Shown: positions 56,310 to 64,000 of the stretch, piece by piece
How the letters are laid out: every line of letters begins with the position of its first letter
How positions within the stretch are numbered: position 1 is the stretch's first letter
Source of the DNA: Aquatica leii
Taxonomy: Eukaryota > Arthropoda > Insecta > Coleoptera > Lampyridae
Direction: 5' to 3'
Assembly: GCA_035610365.1 (NCBI GenBank)
Contig: CM069433.1
Location: 176,034,882 to 176,098,881 of the forward strand
Length of the DNA: 64,000 nt
Notes under the pieces: model-generated
What the model saw: the letters and a program-made list of their open reading frames with translations, nothing else
Told to the model about the DNA's origin: nothing
Database searches by the model: none
Program-made: the position numbers and the translations under genes

Positions 56310-57160
56310 AAGTTCAAATCAAGATTTGAAACAGAATGATCCTGCAGAATGGCTACAGACATTTGAGAATGATTTTTTTTCAGATTCAGTCTGACAACTT
56401 AAAATTCAGGCCTTGCGTTTTTTTTTTGTTGGGTTCAGTCAAAAACTAGTACAAAACCAATTTAAAAAATTTTGGACTCGCAGCTCAATGGGATAATTAG
56501 AAATCCTCTTTTCTTAATGTTTTTGTTGACAAAGGTTGGTCAATTGTAAGAAAAGTCTTTAGTTGTAAATATTTGGGCAGATTAGTAATTGCTTACGCAA
56601 TTGTAAAAAAAATGAGTTTAGAAGTTGAACCTAAAGGTTCAGATGTTTCTCGGATTAACTAGTTAGTCTTCAGTGAGGCTCAAGAAGAGTTTGACTGAGA
56701 AGAAATAACTACTCTTGACAAATTGTATACAGCACTACAAAAACTAAAAAACAGTTTTAATTCAAATAAAAAATCCTAAACTTAACAAGAGAATCAATTT
56801 CAAAGAAAACCATTTCCCAACTGTGTCGCTCTTGGTTTTCCAAATTGATTCCATTTACTAGCAAAACCGCCAGAAAAACAAATATCTAACATAGTTAACC
56901 ACTCGTAATACCTTGCTGATCTAGAAGTACTTAACATTGACTTTGGAAAACACAATTTAAACTAAAGAGCCGATCGAAAGTTGATCCACTGATGAGATTA
57001 AACGTAGTTATAAATCACAAATTGAATGTAAATGCAATTTAGAATTGTGTTTCAAATGTAACATTCATTAACCAACAAATTGCTGATTTGCTTAAGTTGA
57101 GATTAATAAAGCAAAAAGATATTTTAAAAACTATCAGCGAATCAAAAACATTTAACTTGA
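56310..57160 (+). pseudogene. Element E gag and protease
   Basis: Begins directly right of D2. Gag-like block NDPAEWLQTFENDFFSDS at about 56335-56390, a LVQNQFKKFWTRSSMG block near 56445-56490, then decayed frames. Protease-like block near 57001-57110: VVINHKLNVNAI, a stop at 57040-57042, then SNVTFINQQIADLLKLRL. The place where a D-T/S-G triad is expected reads as a stop followed by N-C-V, so the active site is destroyed. No zinc knuckle is recognisable. Confidence 0.6.
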
Positions 57161-57960
57161 TTGACACAAGACGAAAATTTAAACATTTATCAATGCACTA
57201 AGAATAATACTATATTTGATGTAGAAGAAGATCGATCTTTTTATGATCAGAAAATTTTAACTTCAGATAATATTATTGAAGTAAATTTTAATAAAAATTT
57301 AAATATTAGCGAATTTAATGTAGATTTAGATCACATAGATAATGATAAAAATTAAAAAAAATTTTCGCAATTAAGAAGTAGTGATAAGTTAATCAGAGAC
57401 GAATACGTTACTTCTCGTCTGTATAAATGTTTAATTCCAAATGATGATAAAATACCAAATCAAATACTTTATTGCAAGCAGGTATAATTGTGGAGTCTGA
57501 TTCTCCTTTTGCTTCTCCTGTAACACTGGCATATAAAAAGGATGACAGAAAAAAGTCCCTTTTTTGTATAGATTTCATAAAACTAAAGAAACTAGTTATT
57601 CTAGAATGTTTTCCATTTTTTAGAATTTAAGATGTGATCGATAAAGTTGCCAATTGTTAGTACTTTACGGTTTTTGATGCATAATACGGAAAATTTATGT
57701 TCCGGGTTGACAAATTCTGAAGGTTTCAAACTAAACCTAGTTAAATGTTTGTTTGTCGCAAAATCTGTAAAGTACTTAACCCATACAATTTCAAAAAATA
57801 AAGTTTTGCCAGCTCAACAGAATTTAGTCTTCATTAAAGACCTTCAAATCCCGTTTGATAAGTCTGGTATTTGCAATATTTTGGGCTCTATAATAGCTCC
57901 CAGAAACTTGAATCCTTTTATCAATTACTGAAGAAGGATGTTAAAGTTTAATAGACTGAT
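57161..57960 (+). pseudogene. Element E reverse transcriptase with internal deletion
   Basis: N-terminal part at 57161-57480. Near 57645-57690 a YFTVFDA motif A block appears, and after a short unrelated stretch the thumb block GFKLNLVKCLFVAKSVKYLTH (57725-57785) and SKNKVLPAQQNLVFIKDLQIP follow. The stretch that should carry motif B and the YxDD catalytic pair is absent, an internal deletion of over 100 residues by comparison with gypsy RTs. This makes the RT irreparably null. Confidence 0.7.
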
Positions 57961-58380
57961 GAGTGTGAACAAGTTTCCACTAAGGTCAAAGAATATTTAT
58001 GTTCTTAACTTATCCTCGCAATTTATGACATTAATAAACCCGTTTTTATAGAAAAAGATGAGCTATACTCAAACAGCCACAAGAAGACGGAGTATCACAT
58101 CCTGTCGCATACTTCTCAAGAAAGCTCTCAAATAGAGAGAAGCGTTTTAATATTATTTATTTGGATTGCAAAGTCATTAAGAACGCAATAAAGTTTTGGC
58201 AATATTATTTTATAGAACGTCAGTTCACGGTCTGCAGTGATCACAAAACCTTAGAGAAACTTAAAACAATAACTCGAACAGACGAAATTTGTTTATTTAC
58301 TTATCTCAGTTTAATTTTATTATAATATATAAAAAAGGAAAGAATAAAAGTCGTGCGGATCTCTTGTTTAGAAATCCATT
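57961..58380 (+). pseudogene. Element E RNase H
   Basis: Translated pieces give HPVAYFSRKLSNREKRFNII, YLDCKVIKNAIKFWQYYF and FTVCSDHKTLEKL (about 58100-58265), typical gypsy RNase H blocks including the SDH aspartate. The end follows with FNFIIIYKKGKNKSRADLLFRNP (58310-58380). Frames change at least once between them. Confidence 0.7.
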
Positions 58381-59126
58381 CCTTGAATATTTCGAGAATG
58401 ATGATGTGATTACCGTAGTTAATTTAATAGAATTGCTACTGAATGATCAGTCTAAACATCTTTCTGAAATAAAAGCAGTGAAAAATATTGAATTTAAACA
58501 GGAGCAAATGCTGAAAAGATTGAAAAAAAAATCAAGAATTTTTGTTTCTCCTGCATTTCGAAATTATATTATTGAACTTGTTCATCAACATTATAGCCAC
58601 ATCGGTCCAGGACAAATGATCGCAACAATTAGAAGACATTATCATTTTAAAAATAGTGACAAAGAGATACACAACTTTTGTAAAAAAAAAACAAAACTCG
58701 TTGTAGTCGTGCAATAAGACTACTTTCCCAATTTGGTCCTGCTGAACGACCCTTCCAAATCATGTCACTTGATAGTGTTGGGGGATTTGCTGGAAATCGC
58801 TTTTCCAAGCGATACACGCATATCCTAATTGACCATTATAGTAGATATGCATGGATATCCACAACAAAGAGTCAAAATGCTCAAGATTTTATAAATCTTA
58901 TTAATCCTTTTGCAAACAAAAATGAAATTTCTATTTTACTAGCTGATCAATATACTGAAATTAATTCTACCGATTTTAAAAACTATCTACAAACAACTGG
59001 AATGCAGATTGTTTTTACTTGTATTAATCATCCAGAATTAAACTGTCTTAACAAACGATCAAATCAAAGATCAGTAAATCGCTTTAGACCCAAAATAAAC
59101 CGTGACAATAGTGATGATAAAGCTTG
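58381..59126 (+). pseudogene. Element E integrase, zinc domain and core
   Basis: Zinc domain: IIELVHQHYSHIGPGQMIATIRR and a single retained Cys in HNFCKKK; the second Cys is lost. Core (58762-59126): IMSLDSVGGFAGNRFSKRYTH (first Asp), SILLADQYTEI (second Asp) and, where Glu is expected, NCLNKRSNQ with Lys instead. A stop lies at about 58715 between the two parts. The core is cut by the solo LTR at 59127 and resumes at 60197. The loss of a zinc ligand and of the catalytic Glu shows no selection since insertion. Confidence 0.8.
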
Positions 59127-60196
59127 TGTAACGAACCGTTACAAGTTAAGTTTGATTTATGTTGTTGTATTGAACTGTATTTATCTTATTTTATTGGTAT
59201 TTTTGAATTATTTTATATTAAGGAAACCGCCATTTATTTATGTTATTGTTAAAACTGATTCATTTTAATTAAGACTGTAATATTCCGTTGTCCGATTGTA
59301 AATAAATAATCGAAGGGAATTTCTAGCGGGTACCAAACGCGCATTAGAGCGCGCGCTATTCCCGCTTAAAGTCGCTTTACTCGTTGGTAATAAAACCGGG
59401 GCCCCAACGCAGGAACGCCAGTTCTAGTTGGAACTCAAGCCGAAGAGGAGTCCGGGGTCTTAGTGCACCAGCTGAACTACAAGTTTTGCTTATATTAACA
59501 GAACCTCCGGAAAGATACCCGTCCCCCTCCCCGTCTACCCTTCTCTACTCCATCTTTTACCGGGCGTCGTATTCGAAGTGTTTGACTTTGGCCTGCGCAT
59601 ACGCCGTCAACACGTCGTATCCGTAGTGTTTGGCTCTAGCCTGCGAATACGCCTTTCTCTATCCTTTACCGAGCGTCGTATTTCTAGTGTTTGCCTTAGG
59701 CCTGCAAATACGCCGTCAACACGTCGTATCCGTAGTGTTTGGCTTTGGCCTGCAGATACGCCATCCAGTAACGTGCCTAAATCTCGTCTCCTTCATCTAA
59801 GCTTCGAACCCAAGTAATACTTTCTAGCGATCCAACGGAGGTTGATACCGTATTGCATGCTTGCTTGGTCACCGACGTCACCGCTTGTCAAATGCACGTT
59901 AATTATTCATTGGTTTATAAGTCCCCACGCTTGCTTGGTTGTATCCGTCACTTCCGCTCTCTTTGACTATGTCGCCGAATGATCGTTTATTTTTAATTAC
60001 TTATTGTTGTCTTTTATATCCGTCGCATGGCTCCGTTTTTAAGTCTGTTCGAAGCCCTGGACAACCGTGTTTTCACTACTCGGATAATACCGTCAAACAG
60101 GAGAATAAACTCCTCGAACAAATCTGGCGCCCGAGAACCGTACCGTTCCCTAGCTTTCTATTTCAGCTAAACAGTTCGATCCGGAGTAAGCGTCAC
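59127..60196 (+). mobile_element. Solo LTR (1.07 kb) in element E integrase
   Basis: Begins TGTAACGAACCGTTACA, ends AGCGTCACA. The flanks are CTTG at 59123-59126 and CCTG at 60197-60200, a 4-bp duplication with one C/T difference. Integrase coding continues on the far side (SMLAQECVNEYNDTIHSS block), which fixes the limits. TGGCGCCCGAG at 60125-60135 lies 64 bp before the end, just after an AATAAA at about 60101. GC-rich for this window, and contains tandem repeats at 59565-59762. Confidence 0.78.
59565..59762 (+). repeat. Four ~41-bp tandem/interspersed repeats in the solo LTR
   Basis: Copies at 59565-59605, 59613-59653, 59674-59714 and 59722-59762. Each runs CGTCGTAT...AGTGTTTG...GCCTGC...ATACGCC. 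Copies 1-2 and 3-4 are linked by GTCAACA, copies 2-3 by a longer spacer, so the array is probably a duplicated pair. Confidence 0.85.
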
Positions 60197-60585
60197 ACCT
60201 GGTCAATGCTAGCACAAGAATGCGTAAACGAATATAACGATACCATTCATAGTTCAACACCGTTTGCAAGGTTCGTCTTTTGATATAGAGAGCAAAATGC
60301 CCTTCCAAAATTTGGTCAAGTTTTTCCAAATAAATAAGCAAATAATAGATAAAAACCGACAACAGTACACTTTTAATGTTGATGACCTCGTCTATATTAA
60401 AAATGGCAACAAGATGAATCGGAATATGTTAAACCCAGTTCGAATCAAACCTTTTCCTATCGTTCATCAGATATCTCCATCATTTTATGAAGTTGCAAGC
60501 GGAAAGAAAAATAAAATTTCAAATTTCTTCCACTCAAACAAACTCGTTCCTGTCTACACGCATAAATCGTCTTCAAGAAGAGAGG
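60197..60585 (+). pseudogene. Element E integrase end and C-terminal domain
   Basis: Continues the integrase core after the solo LTR (AQECVNEYNDTIHSSTPFA), then in a second frame QINKQIIDKNRQQYTFNVDDLVYIKNGNKMNRNML, PVRIKPFPIVHQISPSFYEV and NFFHSNKLVPVY, a gypsy-type C-terminal DNA-binding region. It runs straight into the purine tract AAGAAGAGAGG (60575-60585) before the 3' LTR. Confidence 0.8.
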
Positions 60586-60655
60586 TGTAAAGGTTGGCTA
60601 CACTGTCACCTTTCAAGCAACACGTTTTTTTTAATAATTACTCAAGTACTTTAAC
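60586..60655 (+). repeat. Element E 3' LTR, truncated
   Basis: TGTAAAGGTTGGCTACACTG plus about 15 bp match 47669, then TAATAATTACTCAAGTACTTTAACTA matches about 48265-48295 with the intervening ~125 bp missing. Similarity stops near 60655. No end or target duplication can be defined. Confidence 0.75.
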
Positions 60656-63300
60656 TATTAACTATAGTTAACAAACGTGTTATTTAATTCTTTATTACAG
60701 GTAACTATTTTGCATAAATATTAATTGTTTTGTATTGTGTTTTAAATGTTAAAATATTGTATTTTATTACAGAATAAAATCACGTTGAATAAAAACAATC
60801 TTATATGTAAAAGATTGAATTAAAATAACTCTACTAAACTACTAAATAATTTTATCTTTTAATTTTTTTATATTATATTATATAACATTTAGTCTAATTC
60901 GTAAATTTTTTGTATTTATTTACTAAAATTTGACTTACTAAAATTAGTTTCTTAATTTACTGATTATAAACTAGTAGTGACTCTTAAAAACACGTAATTG
61001 ACTATTACAGTTGTTAAAATAAACTAAACTAACTTCATAATCTGTAACAGATACTAAGAAATAGCAAGACGTTAATAAATATTATTTAGTTAGAATTATA
61101 GACACCGAAAATATGTAAAGAAGGTGGTAAGATACAAATCATTAGGAGTAAAATATGTCAAGCATGAAAATTCTACGGAAGCAGCGCATGTGAAAATTGA
61201 TTTTGCAAGGAAAAATAGAATACTCAGAAGAAGAATTACATAAAGAAACGTGCAAATTGCCAGACAGCAAGTGCATCGTTATATGCAATAAAATAAAATC
61301 AATTTAGACACGTAGGTGTAACACAATTATAGGTTTTTACTTATATATTTAATCAAATATTAAAGTTACTAAATAACATATATTAATAAGACAACTGGTA
61401 CTCGTTTATGAACTATAAAAATAAGTTTAGAGCGTAGTATTAATTAAACTGTACAAAAGCAAACAAAACCGTACATCTCAATAATGACGTTAGTTGTTTA
61501 TGTATATATTAGTTAGCATTGTATGGAAACAGATTTTTTATTCATGTTAGATGGCGATAGTAAAAACAAGGTAATAATTAAATGCAAAGCCTCAAACCGT
61601 TTTTGATTATTAAAAGATTGCAAACGATGGCGGCACAAGCTCGGCTCTTACACACACTATTAGTCCCGACAAACGTGCAAAGCAAGTTTTTCTTAGTAAA
61701 CTTGCATTGATTCATAAAACTCTGAGTTTGCAAAAATAATTTGTACATTCTAACTTCTGTTTATAAACAAATCGTATAGAATGAATAAAATCCTGCAACG
61801 AATATGTGCAAATTTCATTTTTTTTTAATTTTTGTACTACTCAAAAGGCATATAAAATTTAAATATACAAGCTTATTAGCATTTTAGATGTATCTTTAGC
61901 AATAAACACAGGACGATGCTTTAAAGATTCGGACTTTAATTAAATTAATGATTTAAATGTTGGAATCACGGATAATGTTTTCAATTGGGTATGCTATTAC
62001 ATAGATAAAACGCCGCTTATAGTAATCAAAATTTCGATTTATATGATCAATTTATTCTCAGGTTTGTTTCTATACACGATCAGTAACTTATTTTGTATGC
62101 ATTTTTAGCTGCATTTGTGCAATACGCTTGTTTAGAGTGAAAAATTTTATCATTGTACCCTAAAAATAGTTGTTTTGCATATTTATTTTGTTTTTGCAGT
62201 CTTTTTTTTATTTATTAAAATATTTTGACTAATCTACGAAACGGTACATTATTTTATCATCTGTATATACGTTATCTTCAAGAAGTAACTTGGAAAGCAT
62301 GTGATAACGTTATTTTGTATTTATTTTTAGTGTCAGCAAATTTCAGAAAAGAATTGTGTAGTCCTTAGAACAGTGAATTAAGCATCACAACGTTGTTTTT
62401 GATTTCTTTTTATTAATGGTGTCAACAAAGTATTTCATGCTACAGATCCGTTGGCTCAAAACGTTGCTTTTTTTAAACGTTTTATAAAAAAATTTTGCTT
62501 GTATTGACGCTTTGATTTCAGTTTCTAAATTAACAACCTGTTAAGCACATACACGCTATATGTATTTACTGCTTTCAAAGAAATAAGGTTTTTTTCTTAA
62601 TTTCGGATATTGTCATCATTCAGTTATTGTTATCAAACACCTCAAATCCAAACGTGATTATATTAAGTGGTGTACATTTTATAATTAAAAACGAAGGTAT
62701 TCAGCCAAAAATACCAGCATTGTCTACAATATACTAGATCCCAGATGTGAGCTAGACTCGTCTGACCAACCAAATTCATAAACCTTTTTAGTCATCTCGT
62801 AATAGATCTTTTATAAGTTTTCATCAGCATGTGTATTCATTAACTAGTTAACTTTAATCTATTTTATATCAAATTTGAATATACATTTTGTAAATTTGGT
62901 AGTTTATTTTGTTTTGATCACTCGAATACTACAATAAAATATATGCAAATTAGAAACTATGCGTTGAATTATAAAATTGTCTTCTATTAAAGAAATGATT
63001 ATGTTTCTCAGAATACCAGTTGTTTACCTGGACCGAATTTCATAACATAAGTGTTATCGTGCATATATATCATTTTCTTTCAAGTGTACCAACCCTCTGG
63101 ATGGGTGGTGCTTTATCTTTCAGGTGCTTCGGGTAGCTAAGTGGAGATTGTAGTAAATAATTGTTGACTTACAATGCATATACTTGTTATTAGAAACGAA
63201 TACAAAATAAATCGTAATAATATAATAATAACGGATAAAATAAAATAATTCAAATAATTAACAAACGATTACGCAATAATAAAAAAAAAATAACTTCTTT
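60656..63300. other. AT-rich DNA, no gene recognised
   Basis: About 2.6 kb with no frame of interest. A few isolated GC-richer patches (for example 61620-61680) carry no recognisable motif. Confidence 0.5.
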
Positions 63301-63404
63301 TCTGGTTGGTTGACCCTGTATGTACTTTTATTTTGGTCCGGAAAGGCTACCATCTATCGGCGGTTGCGTTAACTCGGTTATCAGTACTACAACAGAGTAT
63401 TAAT

Positions 63405-63529
63405 ATGGCGTATTTTATTACCTTATTAAATTGTTGGTTTTTAATTAATGCCAGGCTAAGTGTGAGGTGTGGTGATTTTATTTTAACTAGGGGAGAACGG
63501 GGATTAAAAGCAGTTAAGGAAACACACAG
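63405..63529 (+). CDS. Possible first coding exon at the right edge
   Basis: An ATG at 63405 opens 41 codons (MAYFITLLNCWFLINARLSV...), with a hydrophobic N-terminus that could act as a signal or anchor segment. They end at a strong donor, ACACAG/GTAAGC, at 63529/63530. Read without splicing, the frame stops at 63531-63533. A TCAGT initiator-like word lies at 63381. A possible partner exon is 63646-63811 (next entry), but the in-frame join stops after 11 codons. I do not recognise the protein. It could equally be a leader exon of an LTR element. Confidence 0.25.
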
Positions 63530-63645
63530 GTAAGCAATAAATAAATCTTTAAGAATCGACGGCGGACTTTGACCTCTTGTTTCTTAATTTCAAAATTGCA
63601 TTAAAAGTAAGTAATTACGGCTCCGATAATTATGAAATTTTACAG

Positions 63646-63811
63646 GCCGGTGGACGGTGCTACTGCGAACAACTTTTGATTGAGTGGATCGTTAGTGGAT
63701 CACAAAATGAAATTAAAACCTCTGATTGAATAAAAATTCAAGGTCAATAACGTTAAATTCGATTTTTAAATGAAACTGAATAAATCCGGTGAACTCGGAA
63801 AAGCTTGACAG
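63646..63811 (+). other. Possible internal exon (166 bp)
   Basis: Bounded by TTTTACAG/GCCGG and TTGACAG/GTAAAT, relatively GC-rich at its start and in an AT-rich context. No long frame in the phase set by 63405-63529, so it may be untranslated or belong to a retroelement leader. Confidence 0.2.
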
Positions 63812-64000
63812 GTAAATTTAATACACAATTAATAATCAGGTGAATATGATTCCACGGCGCGTTACTAATTAAAGTTTTACGGTAGCTGTTTGTTTATAGC
63901 TCCTCCAGTTACATACAGTTCTTGACAATAGTTCTTTTCTTTGAATTGTTAAATCTTTGAGCCGGGCTTACCCAACCACAAAAAGATCAGAAACTTTAAA

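Larger units (their letters stand above)
47669..60655 (+). mobile_element. Ty3/gypsy LTR element E, host of a nested retrotransposon cluster
   Basis: TGTAAAGGTTGGCTACACTG opens both the 5' LTR (47669) and the truncated 3' LTR (60586). A tRNA-Tyr-type primer site follows the 5' LTR and a purine tract precedes the 3' LTR. Internal order is leader, gag, protease, RT, RNase H, integrase on the plus strand. It hosts four later insertions: solo LTR 47742-48199, gypsy D2 (49906-56309, itself split), solo LTR 59127-60196, and, inside D2, solo LTR 51473-53286. Coding is badly decayed. The pol style (a DSVGG integrase core, a HIGPGQ zinc domain) is Ty3/gypsy and clearly different from D1/D2. Confidence 0.85.

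Noticed and set aside
60124..60196. Reading 59127-60120 as a 5' LTR with primer site TGGCGCCCGAG and a deleted body
   Set aside because: The near-matching flanks CTTG/CCTG and the GTCACA end at 60196 fit a single solo LTR better; kept as an alternative in the findings.
1..64000. tRNA, rRNA, CRISPR arrays or bacterial-type operons
   Set aside because: No cloverleaf with a GGTTCGAATCC-type T-arm, no rRNA landmarks and no regularly spaced repeats with unique spacers were seen on reading; a tRNA scan was not possible.

Overview
The window looks like repeat-dominated DNA from an arthropod nuclear genome, most likely an insect. The background is strongly AT-rich, long coding frames are absent, and almost everything recognisable is a transposable element or relic: an RTE-like non-LTR element, Ty3/gypsy and BEL/Pao LTR elements, Penelope-like elements (PLEs) with GIY-YIG ends, hAT, Tc1-like and DUF4817-type DNA transposons. 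I see no bacterial operons, CRISPR array, rRNA or tRNA gene. A beetle would fit, but nothing here proves the order.

Layout. 1-1437 is the 3' part of a decayed non-LTR retrotransposon. 5964-16041 is a layered structure: an inverted pair of PLE 3' ends (a palindrome) whose left arm was split by a Ty3/gypsy element (D1, 6004-12275). D1's leader carries a 1.07 kb solo LTR. The right arm was split by a 1.29 kb terminal-inverted-repeat element that holds a spliceable 46-codon reading frame. 16266-17812 is a second PLE palindrome with an uninterrupted GIY-YIG domain. 21322-23200 is a dead hAT (ZBED5-like) transposase. 23949-25259 is a solo LTR. 26335-33333 is a complete BEL/Pao element on the minus strand (189-bp LTRs, GAGTC duplication, tRNA-Tyr-type primer site) interrupted by a solo LTR. 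39150-40020 is a Tc1-like relic next to a foldback element. 44407-46602 holds a solo LTR and a DUF4817-type transposon relic. 47669 to about 60655 is a nest: a Ty3/gypsy element (E, plus strand) hosts a solo LTR in its 5' LTR, a second gypsy element of the D1 clade (D2, minus strand) in its leader, and a solo LTR in its integrase; D2 itself is split by a 1.8 kb solo LTR and carries a small perfect inverted repeat.

Target-site duplications were read directly and let the insertions be ordered in time: host elements first, solo LTRs last. Seven solo LTRs have a 4-bp duplication, six exact and one with a single mismatch. Five of them, 1.07-1.8 kb long, share TGTAAC...-type termini and a TGGCGYCC word 64-254 bp before the 3' end.

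Non-TE coding signal is thin: a CpG-rich minus-strand frame ending at 36428 that looks like a terminal exon, and two possible exons at the right edge (63405-63811). Domain boundaries below come from reading translated motifs by eye and are approximate to tens of bases unless given as exact termini.
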